From Pseudomonas koreensis (GTDB lineage Bacteria; Pseudomonadota; Gammaproteobacteria; Pseudomonadales; Pseudomonadaceae), in the NCBI RefSeq assembly GCF_025447595.1, contig NZ_JAOEJU010000001.1, positions 496,001 through 560,000 on the forward strand: a stretch of 64,000 bases of DNA, read 5' to 3'. Numbering within the stretch: position 1 is the stretch's first letter; every line of letters begins with the position of its first letter. Under the pieces are notes generated by a model that was not told where the DNA came from, made no database searches, and saw only the letters and a program-made list of their open reading frames with translations. Positions 1 to 8,961 of this stretch are shown here, in pieces. Both the position numbers and the translations under genes were made by a program.

Positions 1-912
1 GAAGTTGTTACCAACATTGGAGATAGAAGCGTTGTTGGTCACAGGGTTTTTCCAGCCATCAGGGGTCATCACTTGTTGAGTGGTCACACCTGCCAGGCCA
101 AAGACACCCACTGCTTCGAATTTGGCTTTTTGATCTTTGTCGCCGCCATGGCCTCTGTCGTTATTGCCATATCCGCCATGACCGTGATCGTCGTCTTCGA
201 TTTTTGCAGTGCCTTTCGCGTAGAACGCGCCAGCCCCGGCGAAAGTGCCGGTGAGGGTATCTTTCTTGTAGGTTTGAGTGCCGTAGTTGGACACAGTCAG
301 GCCAGTGGAGCTTTGGTTCGCAGCAGCAGCGGCGTTAGCTACACGACCACCCGATACAGCAATTGCCAGGTTGTTTTTCTGTTGGTTGAAGTTGCCGGCA
401 CTGTTGTTCACGCCAATGTTGCCGGAACCGCCGTTACCCACGTTGTTGAGGTTGGCGTTGTTGGTGGTGGAGTAGTTCGCAACAGCGTTGTTGGTGTTGA
501 CCTGAGTCGCGCTGGAAACAGACACCGCAGAGCCGAAGATGAAGCTTTCGTCGGCAGTTGCCAGAGCCGCGGCGTTGTCTTGCTGGTTGCCATCGCCGGC
601 GGTGTTGTTCATGCCAACGTTGCCGTTGGTGCCGTTGGCCGAGTCGCGGACGGAGGCATCGTTTTTGGTGCCTTGGTTGCCGACCAGGTTGCCAGAGCTG
701 TTTTGAGTGTCGAGCACTGCAGCCCCGGCGCCAGCACCGATTTGCAGCAGTTGTTCCAGGGTTGGGCCTTTTGGTTCATGGTTGCCATGACCATTGCCGT
801 GCCCGTTACCATGACCGTGATTGTCATCATCACGACCGCCTGCCTGTGCTGCGATTGCCATCACTGCTGCGAGTGCGAAAACCAGTGGTTTGAGGGCCAT
901 TGTAGGTTTCAT
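1..912 (-). CDS. Secreted Asn/Gly/Gln repeat protein, amyloid-subunit-like (3' end outside window)
   Basis: The frame is open from ATG at 912 to the window edge (304 codons seen). The SD GGAG lies 8 bases upstream. Residues 1-24 form a signal peptide ending AAQA, followed by a Gly/His/Asn-rich stretch (about 25-46). Two copies of a repeat of the type GN-x-G-x-NN-x-AG-x-x-NQQ-x-N occur at about residues 97-120 and 163-186, joined by Ala/Asn-rich linkers. Such spaced repeats are typical of functional amyloid subunits (Fap or curlin type), so I infer an extracellular fibre or adhesin subunit. It is the third gene of a minus-strand group with two other repeat or secreted proteins. The long open frame on the opposite strand is a shadow. 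Family membership is by resemblance only. Confidence 0.75.
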   Translation of the reverse strand, partial: MKPTMALKPLVFALAAVMAIAAQAGGRDDDNHGHGNGHGNGHGNHEPKGPTLEQLLQIGAGAGAAVLDTQNSSGNLVGNQGTKNDASVRDSANGTNGNVGMNNTAGDGNQQDNAAALATADESFIFGSAVSVSSATQVNTNNAVANYSTTNNANLNNVGNGGSGNIGVNNSAGNFNQQKNNLAIAVSGGRVANAAAAANQSSTGLTVSNYGTQTYKKDTLTGTFAGAGAFYAKGTAKIEDDDHGHGGYGNNDRGHGGDKDQKAKFEAVGVFGLAGVTTQQVMTPDGWKNPVTNNASISNVGNNF

Positions 913-983
913 GGTGTTTCTCCGTCGTGCTTATTAGTTGGTTAAGTGTTGGTACTTTCTAATTGCACTGCTTCTTGTTTGGG

Positions 984-1556
984 TCAGTCTGCGACCCGGA
1001 TGCTCAGGGTGTTAGCCATTCGGTTCCCCACCCCGGCACTCTGGTTCACCTGGATCACCCCTCGGCTGCCGGTGAAGGCCTGATCACTTGTCGTGACCTG
1101 GCGACTGCCGGGTGAGGTGCCAGTTGCTCCTGAGCTCGGTAACAACGCCACGTTCTGTTGGGAAAGGGCGCTATCGTCAACGCTCTGCGGGGCAGCACTG
1201 ATGCTGACGCGCGTAACGTTGGCCATCTGGTTATTGGCCCCGGCGCCCTGGTTCACGCCCAGGATCCCGTTGCCATTTGTGAAAGAGTTGCCGCCAATGG
1301 TGGCGCTGGCATTACCAGTGCGGTCGGCGGGCGTGTCGATGTGCTGGATGACACGGGTGGTCGCGCTGGCATTGGTGCCAATGGCGATCGCTTTGGTGTT
1401 GGTCTGTTGCATCTGGTCGCCGGCCGCCTGGTTGACGTTGTAGTTGCCGCGATACTGGATGCCGGTTTCCTGAATGTTTGCGTTGTTCACGGAACTCGGG
1501 TCGGCCATTGCGCTGGTGCAGCCGAGGAGGGCGAGCAAGAGCAGAGAGCGATTCAT
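984..1556 (-). CDS. Secreted repeat protein sharing the amyloid-like motif
   Basis: This is a 190-residue protein. A signal peptide (about 1-18, ending SAMA) precedes three copies of a motif close to VNQ-x-AG-x-x-N-x-x-A/TN at residues about 37-60, 96-119 and 166-188. The same repeat occurs in the next gene downstream (1-912), which suggests that the two products co-assemble, for example as minor and major fibre subunits. Its ATG directly abuts the TAA of the upstream gene (TAAATG), so translation is probably coupled. The role is inferred from the repeat pattern; I cannot assign a named fap or csg gene. Confidence 0.7.
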   Translation of the reverse strand: MNRSLLLLALLGCTSAMADPSSVNNANIQETGIQYRGNYNVNQAAGDQMQQTNTKAIAIGTNASATTRVIQHIDTPADRTGNASATIGGNSFTNGNGILGVNQGAGANNQMANVTRVSISAAPQSVDDSALSQQNVALLPSSGATGTSPGSRQVTTSDQAFTGSRGVIQVNQSAGVGNRMANTLSIRVAD

Positions 1557-2006
1557 TTATTGGCCTCCAGCCATGCGGGTCAGAGGAGCCAGGCCGGAGC
1601 TCATGGCCCGGTTGACGGTATTGGAGATCGAGCCGCCGGCACCGCCGCCGTGTCCGCCTCCCATGCCAGGCAGACCATTCGGGTTGGTCACGGTGTTCAT
1701 GCCGGGGATGTTTGAAGTCGGGGTGGTGATGCTGCCGCGAATCGAAGACCCGCTGGCTACACTGGCAAATTCACCATCGTTGAGTTCGGTGCTGGTCATC
1801 GCTTGATCGATTCGGCCCGAAGGGTTGGCGTTGACGGTGGTCGGGTAGGGGTCTTTGCCGCCACTGCGGCCTATCGGGATCGGCTGGACGTCACGATTGA
1901 GCACGATCACGCCATTGCCTTCGGCCTGAACGTTGAAACTGAGGAATGTGCTGGCGGCTGATCCGATCAGCAGAAGGCAGGTAAAGGCTTTGTTTATATT
2001 CCCCAC
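1557..2006 (-). CDS. Small secreted Gly-rich protein, first gene of the repeat-protein operon
   Basis: GTG start at 2006 with AAGGA 9 bases upstream; 149 residues. An N-terminal signal peptide (about 1-28, ending NVQA) is followed by a polar Ser/Asn/Pro region and a Gly-rich patch with GMGGGHGGGAGG near residue 120. No catalytic motif is visible, and it lacks the VNQ-x-AG repeats of the two genes behind it. It is the promoter-proximal gene, about 57 bases below a candidate sigma-54 promoter. A chaperone or accessory role in fibre biogenesis would fit the context, but I do not recognise the family. Confidence 0.65.
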   Translation of the reverse strand: MGNINKAFTCLLLIGSAASTFLSFNVQAEGNGVIVLNRDVQPIPIGRSGGKDPYPTTVNANPSGRIDQAMTSTELNDGEFASVASGSSIRGSITTPTSNIPGMNTVTNPNGLPGMGGGHGGGAGGSISNTVNRAMSSGLAPLTRMAGGQ

Positions 2007-2062
2007 GGCGGCAATTCCTTCTTCAGTGGGCTGGGCCTGTGGTCAGCGTTGTGAAGGAGAGA

Positions 2063-2076
2063 GCGAAAGCTGTGCC
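2063..2076 (-). promoter_or_regulatory. Candidate sigma-54 (-24/-12) promoter of the repeat-protein operon
   Basis: On the minus strand, GGCACAGCTTTCGC has GG and GC separated by exactly 10 bases, and GGCAC matches the -24 consensus. It ends 57 bases before the GTG at 2006. A row of palindromes that could bind an RpoN activator lies 65-280 bases upstream. Identified by pattern only. Confidence 0.5.
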
Positions 2077-2140
2077 GCTTTTTAAAAAACCTTTGATTTC
2101 AATCGGTTGGGGAGATTGGGCGCAGTGTTGATACAGATGT

Positions 2141-2339
2141 TGTTTCAATGCTGAAACAGATAGCGGCTCCTGCAAAGCCCTGAAGCCATTGCAATGCTCT
2201 GGAACAAGGGTTTGCAGGGGAGTGTTTCAATTGAGTAACAAGTCGGATGACAAAGGGATGAAGAGCCTTGAGACGGGCACTTTGCACCCGCGGGAGTGTT
2301 TCAGGAATGGACACTTTTGCCCCAATTCAGGGTGAAACA
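2141..2339. promoter_or_regulatory. Cluster of TGTTTCA-N4-TGAAACA-type palindromes (putative activator sites)
   Basis: A perfect 7-4-7 palindrome TGTTTCAATGCTGAAACA lies at 2141-2158. An imperfect copy with the same spacing, TGTTTCAATTGAGTAACA, lies at 2223-2240. Degenerate or half sites lie at 2297-2314 and 2333-2339. The position upstream of a GG-N10-GC promoter fits an enhancer-binding protein array. The rest of 2007-2365 contains no credible gene. Confidence 0.5.
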
Positions 2340-2365
2340 CCGGGTCAGGCACCCCGAAAACCGGG

Positions 2366-2890
2366 TCAGTCCGCCAGCAGGACGCGAACCGCATCGAAGG
2401 CTTGCTGATGGCGTTCGCCCCAGTTGCCCTGAATGATCTGCAAGGGTTGGCCATGGGTTTCCAGCCAGGCTCGAGTGGCGTTATAGAACGAGCGTCGTTC
2501 ACTCAAGTCGGGCTGGCACCGCTGACCATCGTCCGTCCACTCGATCTGCTCGGGGGAGAGCAGCAGGTGCAGGTCGTAACGACGCGCCAGCAGCTCGGTT
2601 TCCAGCCAGGGCGGGCAGTCGCCAAACAGGGTCTGGCTCCACAGGATGTTGCTCAATAAATGGGTATCGAGAATCAGCAGTCGCGGTTGCTGCGCGCGAG
2701 CAGCGTCTTCCCACCGTAACTGGCCGCGAGCGATTTCGGGGATGTCGGCCAGGCACGTATCCCGAGGGTTCTGCTCGATGAACCAGCGCACATATTCGTC
2801 CACCCGCAAACCACCGAACTGCTGTTGAATTGCGGCCGCCAGCCAGCTCTTGCCCGTGGATTCGGGGCCGGTCAGGACAATCACTTTCAT
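2366..2890 (-). CDS. NadR-like AAA-family ATPase / ribosylnicotinamide kinase
   Basis: A 174-residue P-loop protein. The start ATG at 2890 overlaps the pnuC stop as ATGA, so the nine longer codons upstream are unlikely. Walker A is TGPESTGKS near residues 7-15. The P-loop fold, size and linkage to pnuC match the kinase domain of NadR, which phosphorylates nicotinamide riboside. The adenylyltransferase and DNA-binding domains of enterobacterial NadR are absent. Together with PnuC it would trap imported nicotinamide riboside as NMN for NAD salvage. Substrate assignment rests on gene context. Confidence 0.8.
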   Translation of the reverse strand: MKVIVLTGPESTGKSWLAAAIQQQFGGLRVDEYVRWFIEQNPRDTCLADIPEIARGQLRWEDAARAQQPRLLILDTHLLSNILWSQTLFGDCPPWLETELLARRYDLHLLLSPEQIEWTDDGQRCQPDLSERRSFYNATRAWLETHGQPLQIIQGNWGERHQQAFDAVRVLLAD

Positions 2891-3450
2891 CGTTGCAGCG
2901 CCGGATCGGCACGCCATTCGCGCCAGCCTTGCACCGCGATCAGGGTAAACAGGGCGTACAGCGCAGCAGTGAGGTACAGCTCCTTATAAAGGAACAGACC
3001 GACGAAGATCACATCCAGTACGAACCACAGTGCCCAGCATTGCAGGCGTTTATGGGCCATCCAGAATTGCGCGACCAGACTGAAACCCGTCAGCGCTGCA
3101 TCCAGCCAGGGTTGAGCAGCGTCCGTCCAGTGCGCCATGGCGGCACCCAGCAACAAACTGCCGATGGCGCCGATGGTCAGTCCCTGCAAGATCGAGCGGG
3201 TGTCGAGCCGGCTCACTTCGCGTCCGTCATGCATCGTTCCGGCCCGTGTCCATTGCCACCAGCCATAGACTTGCAGCCCGGCATAAACGACCTGCAGCAA
3301 CATGTCCGAATACAGCTTCACCTCGAAGAAGACCCAGGTGTAGAGCGACACCATGACCAGCCCGATCGGCCAGCACCACGGATTCTGTTTGACCGTGAGC
3401 CACACGGCGATCACACCGAGGGCGGCGGCAAACAGTTCGAGCCCGGACAT
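2887..3450 (-). CDS. pnuC: PnuC-type nicotinamide riboside transporter
   Basis: 187 residues. ATG at 3450 with AAGGA 6 bases upstream. It is hydrophobic with about seven membrane segments and the aromatic WPIGL and YGWWQW signatures of PnuC proteins. PnuC performs facilitated diffusion of vitamin precursors; coupling to the adjacent NadR-like kinase (4-base overlap) points to nicotinamide riboside rather than thiamine. The gene starts 40 bases from the chemoreceptor terminator and is transcribed away from it on the same strand. Confidence 0.88.
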   Translation of the reverse strand: MSGLELFAAALGVIAVWLTVKQNPWCWPIGLVMVSLYTWVFFEVKLYSDMLLQVVYAGLQVYGWWQWTRAGTMHDGREVSRLDTRSILQGLTIGAIGSLLLGAAMAHWTDAAQPWLDAALTGFSLVAQFWMAHKRLQCWALWFVLDVIFVGLFLYKELYLTAALYALFTLIAVQGWREWRADPALQR

Positions 3451-3490
3451 GCAGGATCCTTGGGGGAGTGGGGAAGGGAGCGGATTGTAC

Positions 3491-3524
3491 CGAAAAACCG
3501 GTGGGAAACGAGTTCCCACCGGTT
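3491..3524 (-). terminator. Rho-independent terminator of the chemoreceptor gene
   Basis: Perfect 12-bp stem AACCGGTGGGAA / TTCCCACCGGTT (3496-3507 with 3513-3524) and a 5-base loop, followed on the minus strand by TTTTTCGG. It starts 9 bases after the stop at 3533. Confidence 0.85.
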
Positions 3525-3532
3525 ATGGGGAG

Positions 3533-5167
3533 TCAGACGCGGAATTGGCGCAGCAAGCCGTTCAGTTGCTCGCTGAGCTGGCCCAGCTTCACACTGGCCA
3601 CGCTCGACTGTTCGGCTGCCAGCGCGGTGCTGTGGGACAAACCGGCCGCCTGGGTGACGTTCTGATTGATGTCTTCGACCACATGCGCCTGTTGCAGCGT
3701 TGCGCTGGCAATCGAGGCGTTCAGGCCATTGAGGTTGCGCAGTGCCTGGCCGATGGCGTTCAGGCTGGCACTGGCCAGGCCGGCCTGCTCAATGGTCAGT
3801 TGCGAAGCCTTGCTGCTGTCGCCGATCACTTTCACGGCGGCTTCGGAATGGTTTTGCAGGCGTTCGATCATCGTCTGGATTTCCGCCGTGGACTTCTGCG
3901 TACGCTGCGCGAGCAGGCGGACCTCATCGGCGACCACCGCAAAACCACGTCCCTGTTCACCGGCGCGGGCCGCTTCAATGGCTGCGTTGAGCGCGAGCAG
4001 GTTGGTCTGTTCGGCAATCGACCGAATCACTTCCAGCACGCTGCCGATCTGCGTGCTCTCGGTTGCGAGCGTGCGGATCACTTCGACGGCCTGGTCGATG
4101 GTGCCGGACAGCTTGTCGATCTGTTGCAGACTGCCGTCGATATTGATCTGGCCTTGTTGGGCCTGGGCTTCGGCGTCGCGCATTTCGCTGGCGGCGTGCT
4201 CGGCGTTTTTCGCCACATCCTGCACGCCGTAAGTCACTTCGTTGACGGCGGTCGCTACCAGTTCCATTTGCTGCGATTGCTGTTGGCTGCGTTGCTGGGC
4301 CTGAGTCGCATCGTTGCCCAGCTCGCTGGACGATTGGCCCAGTGCGCTGGCAGACACCTGCAAATCGCCGATCACCCGGCGCAGTTTGGCAGTGAAGGCG
4401 TTGAAATGGTGCGCCAGTTGGGTCACTTCGTCCTGACCATGGGTGTCGAGGCTACGGGTCAGATCGCTTTCGCCGCTGGCGATGTTGGCCATGGCATTCA
4501 CGGTTTCCTGCAACGGGCGGACGATGCTGCGGGCAATCAGAATTACCAGCAGCGCCATGATCACCGCGATGACCAGCCCGACCACCGACGCCTTGATCAC
4601 CTGCCCCTGGAACTCGGCCTGCACGTCATCGACATACACGCCCGAACCGATCACCCAGCCCCACGGCTCGAACAGTTTCACGTAAGAGGTCTTGGCCACG
4701 GGCTCACTGGCACCGGGCTTGGGCCAACGGTAATCGACCATGCCGGCGCCTTTGGCTTTCGCGATGGCGACCATCTCGTTGAACACTGCGAAACCGTCCG
4801 GGTCGCGAATCGCCGAGAGGTTCTGGCCTTCAAGTTTCGGGTTGGTCGGGTGCATGACCATCACGGGCGTGAGGTCATTGATCCAGAAGTAGTCGTTCTG
4901 GTCATAGCGCAGGCCACGGATCGCGGTCAGCGCCTGTTTCTGCGCCACATCGCGAGTCAGGGTGCCTGCCGCTTCGAGGCCCTGGTAGTAAGTCAGCAAA
5001 CCGCTGGCGGTCTGTACCACATGCTGGGTTTTCTGGGCTTTGGCGTGGTAAAGGTCATCGTGGATCTGCTTGAGCATCAACACGCCCAACGTCAGCAGCA
5101 TGACCACTGCCACAATCAAGATGAGCCACAAGCGTCGGCTGATCGACACACTGCGCAAGCTGTTCAT
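3533..5167 (-). CDS. Methyl-accepting chemotaxis protein with single Cache sensor domain
   Basis: 544 residues from ATG at 5167 (GGAG 10 bases upstream). Layout: TM1 (about 12-32), a periplasmic sCache_2-like domain with a DYFWINDL motif, TM2 (about 190-210), HAMP, then the cytoplasmic signalling domain. The highly conserved hairpin tip [20 protein letters not shown] is present. It senses a small extracellular ligand and controls the CheA kinase. sCache_2 receptors often bind short organic acids, but the ligand cannot be read from the sequence. It is a single-gene unit with its own terminator. Confidence 0.92.
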   Translation of the reverse strand: MNSLRSVSISRRLWLILIVAVVMLLTLGVLMLKQIHDDLYHAKAQKTQHVVQTASGLLTYYQGLEAAGTLTRDVAQKQALTAIRGLRYDQNDYFWINDLTPVMVMHPTNPKLEGQNLSAIRDPDGFAVFNEMVAIAKAKGAGMVDYRWPKPGASEPVAKTSYVKLFEPWGWVIGSGVYVDDVQAEFQGQVIKASVVGLVIAVIMALLVILIARSIVRPLQETVNAMANIASGESDLTRSLDTHGQDEVTQLAHHFNAFTAKLRRVIGDLQVSASALGQSSSELGNDATQAQQRSQQQSQQMELVATAVNEVTYGVQDVAKNAEHAASEMRDAEAQAQQGQINIDGSLQQIDKLSGTIDQAVEVIRTLATESTQIGSVLEVIRSIAEQTNLLALNAAIEAARAGEQGRGFAVVADEVRLLAQRTQKSTAEIQTMIERLQNHSEAAVKVIGDSSKASQLTIEQAGLASASLNAIGQALRNLNGLNASIASATLQQAHVVEDINQNVTQAAGLSHSTALAAEQSSVASVKLGQLSEQLNGLLRQFRV

Positions 5168-5470
5168 AACGCTGTCACTCCGGATTCTTTTTCTTGTAAT
5201 AAACCACCGCCAGCATCCAATCACGTTTCGGTGACCGGGCATACGCGACCCAAGTCGTATAACGCGGCAGCGCTATTACGGCTTGTCTGTTAGGATTTCG
5301 GCGCCGCGCGTGAAAACCTGAATCCAAATTGATTTTTCACGGAATTTTGACTGTTTCGTGTGGATCCTGTGCGCGCGGAATCGGTACAGCTTCAACCAGC
5401 TACGCTGAGCGCAGTGAACGTAAAAAATACTATCGGAGCATGCCGCCGTGCATCGCTCTCTGGGGGATTG
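5168..5470. other. Divergent intergenic region between chemoreceptor gene and uppP
   Basis: About 300 bases carrying the upstream regions of both genes. An open frame reads through from 5360 into uppP, but the family start and the RBS favour 5471. I see no convincing RNA, repeat or further gene here. Confidence 0.5.
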
Positions 5471-6301
5471 ATGGATCTTTGGACCGCCTTGCAGGCATTG
5501 ATTCTAGGAGTTGTAGAGGGGCTGACGGAGTTTTTGCCCATTTCCAGTACCGGACACCAGATCATTGTTGCCGACTTGCTCGAATTCGGAGGCGAGCGGG
5601 CCATGGCGTTCAACATCATCATTCAGCTCGGCGCGATTCTCGCGGTGGTCTGGGAGTTTCGCCGCAAGATTCTCGACGTGGTCATCGGCTTGCCGACCCA
5701 GCCGAGTGCTCGGCGTTTTACCGCCAATCTGCTGATCGCGTTCCTGCCCGCCGTGGTGCTGGGCGTGATCTTCGCGGATCTGATTCATGAATACCTGTTC
5801 AACCCGATCACCGTTGCGGCCGCGCTGGTGGTGGGCGGGATCATCATGTTGTGGGCCGAACAGCGCCAACATGAAGTGCATGCCGAAACGGTTGACGAGA
5901 TTCGCTGGACAGATGCCCTGAAGATCGGCTTTGCCCAATGCCTGGCCATGATCCCCGGCACCTCGCGCTCCGGCTCGACCATCATCGGCGGCCTGCTCTT
6001 CGGTCTGTCCCGCAAGACAGCCACCGAGTTTTCGTTCTTCCTGGCGATGCCGACCATGGTCGGTGCGGCGGTGTATTCGGGCTACAAGTACCGCAATCTG
6101 TTCGTTCCGGCTGACTTCCCGGTGTTTGCCATCGGTTTTGTCACGGCGTTCATCTTCGCCATGATCGCGGTGCGCGGCTTGCTCAAGTTCATCGGCAGTC
6201 ACAGCTATGCGGCGTTTGCCTGGTACCGGATCGTCTTCGGTCTGGTGATTCTGGCGACCTGGCAGTTCGGCTGGGTGGACTGGTCGGCGGCCAAACCATG
6301 A
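5471..6301 (+). CDS. uppP: Undecaprenyl-diphosphatase (UppP/BacA)
   Basis: 276 residues starting [10 protein letters not shown] at 5471, preceded by GGGGG. The two family signature regions are present: [14 protein letters not shown] near residue 17 and [10 protein letters not shown] near residue 160. The Glu/Ser/Arg residues in these motifs form the active site facing the periplasm. It dephosphorylates undecaprenyl pyrophosphate to recycle the lipid carrier for peptidoglycan and O-antigen and confers bacitracin tolerance. Its stop overlaps the next gene as ATGA. Confidence 0.95.
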   Translation: MDLWTALQALILGVVEGLTEFLPISSTGHQIIVADLLEFGGERAMAFNIIIQLGAILAVVWEFRRKILDVVIGLPTQPSARRFTANLLIAFLPAVVLGVIFADLIHEYLFNPITVAAALVVGGIIMLWAEQRQHEVHAETVDEIRWTDALKIGFAQCLAMIPGTSRSGSTIIGGLLFGLSRKTATEFSFFLAMPTMVGAAVYSGYKYRNLFVPADFPVFAIGFVTAFIFAMIAVRGLLKFIGSHSYAAFAWYRIVFGLVILATWQFGWVDWSAAKP

Positions 6302-6726
6302 GTGATTCCCGCGCACGTCGCCCGGAGCGAGGGCCCGGCGGCGGCAGTATTCAGAACCTGAAACTGAAGTTGGTGGTACTGCTGATCGTCTGCGCGTTGC
6401 CGTTGTTCGGCTCACTATCGATGTGGCTGCGCGGGATTTCCCTGGTACCGCTGACGGCTTACGGGCTGGTCAGCGTACTGGCGTTTTTTCTGTACTGGGC
6501 GGACAAACGCAAGGCGCGCGCCGACGCTTGGCGTACGCCGGAAAACATCTTGCACGCGGTCGAACTGGCCGGTGGCTGGCCGGGCGCGTTGATCGCCCAG
6601 CAGGTGTTCCGGCACAAGACGCGCAAGGTGTCGTTCCAGATTCTGTTCTGGATGATCGTGGCGCTGCACCAGATATTCTGGATCGATCAGCTGTTCCTCG
6701 GTTCGAACCTGCTGGCATTGTTCTAA
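6298..6726 (+). CDS. DUF1294 small membrane protein
   Basis: 142 residues with about four hydrophobic segments and the DUF1294 core: WADKRKA, then GGWPGAL and [10 protein letters not shown]. It overlaps the uppP stop by four bases, so the two are co-translated. Its TAA overlaps the stop of the convergent yjbR-like gene. No biochemical function is established for the family. Confidence 0.8.
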   Translation: MSDSRARRPERGPGGGSIQNLKLKLVVLLIVCALPLFGSLSMWLRGISLVPLTAYGLVSVLAFFLYWADKRKARADAWRTPENILHAVELAGGWPGALIAQQVFRHKTRKVSFQILFWMIVALHQIFWIDQLFLGSNLLALF

Positions 6727-7082
6727 AGCAGCAACCCGATCTGAGTGCGCTTGGGCAACTTGCTCACCACCAATTGGTGAGAACGTTGCAGCAGCCCCTG
6801 AAGTTCCTCGGCGCCCAGCGGGTAGGGCGGGTGCATGATGATCCATTGCGCTCTGGCCAGATACGGCGCCGGGTGAATGCCCGGCCGGTCGCAATGACCG
6901 AGAAACAGATCCTTGTCGACCTTGAATGCCAGCGAATCACCGCGCAATCCCTGCAAGGCGAACATCTTGTTGCCGGCAATCGAAAACACCCGCACGCCAC
7001 CCCATTTGTAATCTTCCCGGGCACCGGGCAAGGCCAGGCAGAACTCCGCAACATCCTTCTCGCTCATCTTTCCTTGCTTCAT
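6723..7082 (-). CDS. MmcQ/YjbR family protein
   Basis: 119 residues from ATG 7082, which overlaps the TGA of the upstream lysR gene (ATGA). A second ATG at 7067 with an AAGGAAAG SD is an alternative start. The sequence has the YjbR pattern: FCLALPGA near the start, a middle FALQG strand, and a C-terminal helix ending QLVVSKLPK. The fold resembles a double-wing DNA-binding domain, but the molecular role is unknown. It is likely co-expressed with the LysR regulator. Confidence 0.82.
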   Translation of the reverse strand: MKQGKMSEKDVAEFCLALPGAREDYKWGGVRVFSIAGNKMFALQGLRGDSLAFKVDKDLFLGHCDRPGIHPAPYLARAQWIIMHPPYPLGAEELQGLLQRSHQLVVSKLPKRTQIGLLL

Positions 7083-7987
7083 AACAGCCGCTCTCCACAG
7101 GCATTGAACGATTCGACGAGGTGGTCGATCCATGCGCGCACCGCCGGCATCACTCCGCGCCGGTGCGGGTACACCGCTTGCAGCCAGCCGCCGGGCAATG
7201 ACCACTCAGGCAGCAACTGAACCAGCGTGCCGTTGGCTAGCTCCGCTTCGCAATACATCATCGGCAGCAGCGTGAAGCCCTGACCCGCCAGCACACAGGC
7301 TTTGCGCACAATGAAATCGTCGATCCCCAGCCGGGCCTCCAGCGCCAGATCGCAACTTTTTCCAGTCTGATCGAGCAGACGCACGTGGACCATGCGATCA
7401 GCCTCCAGTGCGCCGAGCACCGGCAGGTTTTTCAGGTCTTGGGGGTGATTGATCTCGACGCCCTCTATAAAGGAAGGACTCGCCACCACCACCATTTGCG
7501 CCTGACGCAAACGACGGGTCACCAGCATCGGGTCTTCATCGCCATGTTCGCGTACCCGCAGCGCCACATCGATGCCCTCGGTGATCAGATCCACCCGACG
7601 ATTGATCAGGGTGACCTCCAGTTGTACCTGCGGGTACTTGTCGAGGAAGTTGCTGATCACCACCGGCAACATTTCATGGGCCAGCCCCGTCGGGCTGGAA
7701 ACCCGCAGTCGTCCACGGGGTTCACTGGACATGCTGGCCACCGCTTCATCGGCCATTTCCGCTTCCAGCAACATGGCCTGGCAGTGCCGCAGATAACGCT
7801 CGCCAACGGCGGTCAGCTTCAACTGGCGGGTGGTGCGTTGCAGCAGGCGTGCGCGGAGGCGCTCCTCCAGCTCGGCAATCCGTCGCGACAGGCGTGATTT
7901 GGGGATGCCCAGCAGTCGCCCGGCAGCGGCGAATCCGCCGGCCTCGACCACTTTGGCGAAATAGTAGAGATCGTTGAGGTCTTGCAT
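7079..7987 (-). CDS. LysR-family transcriptional regulator
   Basis: 302 residues from ATG 7987 (MQDLNDLYYFAKVVE). A TTG four codons earlier also lies in frame but is less family-like. The N-terminal winged helix-turn-helix spans about residues 5-62 (AAGRLLGIPKSRLSRRIAELE), followed by a periplasmic-binding-like effector domain. It is divergent from azoR with a 127-base shared region, the usual arrangement for a LysR protein controlling its neighbour. The close AaeR/DhcR-type subgroup often controls quinone or aromatic stress genes, so control of azoR is a reasonable inference. Confidence 0.9.
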   Translation of the reverse strand: MQDLNDLYYFAKVVEAGGFAAAGRLLGIPKSRLSRRIAELEERLRARLLQRTTRQLKLTAVGERYLRHCQAMLLEAEMADEAVASMSSEPRGRLRVSSPTGLAHEMLPVVISNFLDKYPQVQLEVTLINRRVDLITEGIDVALRVREHGDEDPMLVTRRLRQAQMVVVASPSFIEGVEINHPQDLKNLPVLGALEADRMVHVRLLDQTGKSCDLALEARLGIDDFIVRKACVLAGQGFTLLPMMYCEAELANGTLVQLLPEWSLPGGWLQAVYPHRRGVMPAVRAWIDHLVESFNACGERLL

Positions 7988-8114
7988 AAGGAAATCCAAC
8001 TGTTCTATCAGTGGGACGAACTATCGCATTGTTACCGGCTAATCAGCTATTGGATTCGTCGGTAGGATTGTCTCCATTCCGTCGCCACCGGCGATTCATT
8101 CCAGGAGATTCCAC

Positions 8115-8726
8115 ATGAAACTGCTGCACATCGATTCGAGCATTCTGGGCGACAACTCTGCTTCCCGTCAGTTGAGCAGTCAGGTCACCAAAGCCTGGCA
8201 AGCCGCCGAGCCAAGTGCTGTCGTGACCTACCGTGACCTGGCCGCCGACGCCATCAGCCACTTCTCGTCGACCACCCTGGTGGCCGCCGGCACCACCGCT
8301 GAACTGCGCAACGCCGCACAACAGCACGAAGCCGAACTGAGCGCCACCACCCTGGCCGAATTCATCGCTGCCGACGCCATCGTCGTCGCTGCACCGATGT
8401 ACAACTTCACCGTTCCGACCCAGCTTAAAGCATGGATCGACCGCATCGCCGTCGCCGGTCAGACTTTCCGTTACACCGAAGCCGGCCCTGAAGGCCTGTG
8501 CGGTGGCAAGAAAGTGGTGATCGTTTCCACCGCTGGCGGCATTCATGCCGGTCAGGCTTCGGGCGTAGCTCACGAGGAATACCTGAAACTGGTCTTCGGC
8601 TTCCTCGGCATCACTGACATCGAAATCGTTCGCGCCGAAGGTCTGGCCTACGGTGAAGAAGTTCGCAACAACGCCATGAGCGCCGCTCACACCAAGATCA
8701 GTGAGCAACTGTTCGCCGCCGCGTAA
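8115..8726 (+). CDS. azoR: FMN-dependent NADH-azoreductase
   Basis: 203 residues with a strong SD (AGGAG) 7 bases before ATG 8115. Flavodoxin-like fold: [17 protein letters not shown] forms the FMN phosphate loop, [17 protein letters not shown] is the characteristic azoreductase/quinone reductase segment, and STAGG follows. It reduces azo dyes and quinones by two electrons using NADH and probably protects against quinone or thiol stress. It is divergent from the lysR gene at 7079-7987 and ends before a strong terminator. Confidence 0.93.
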   Translation: MKLLHIDSSILGDNSASRQLSSQVTKAWQAAEPSAVVTYRDLAADAISHFSSTTLVAAGTTAELRNAAQQHEAELSATTLAEFIAADAIVVAAPMYNFTVPTQLKAWIDRIAVAGQTFRYTEAGPEGLCGGKKVVIVSTAGGIHAGQASGVAHEEYLKLVFGFLGITDIEIVRAEGLAYGEEVRNNAMSAAHTKISEQLFAAA

Positions 8727-8762
8727 GGCTTGCGTAAAGAACAGCTTCTGTTCAGGCAATCG

Positions 8763-8812
8763 AAAAAAAACTCTGTATTCTGGTTCTGCAAGGGCCAGAT
8801 ACGGAGTTTTTT
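8763..8812 (+). terminator. Strong rho-independent terminator after azoR
   Basis: Long inverted repeat: AAAAAACTC-TGTATTCTGG pairs with CCAGATACGGAGTTTTTT with few mismatches around an 11-base loop. The A and T runs on both sides mean it could work in both directions. Confidence 0.85.
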
Positions 8813-8961
8813 GTTTCTGACTGTTACATAATCTGGCCCGGGTTATGCAGTCTGATGATCAACGTCTGAGTGCAACGCCGCGCCGGATCACCGAACCACG
8901 GAGTTTCGGGCGTCGAACACAACGGATCTTTCGATTGAGTAACAACAGGGTGGGGCATCCC

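Noticed and set aside
73..945. 290-codon plus-strand frame over the repeat-protein gene
   Set aside because: Opposite strand of a gene with signal peptide, SD and repeats; the plus reading has low-complexity Val/Gly composition and no start signal.
2099..2502. Short minus-strand frames upstream of the repeat-protein operon
   Set aside because: They cover the palindrome/promoter region and the nadR-like 3' end, with no SD and no family features.
3353..5293. 646-codon plus-strand frame
   Set aside because: Antisense shadow of the chemoreceptor gene; rich in His/Gln/Gly/Leu as expected from third-position GC bias.
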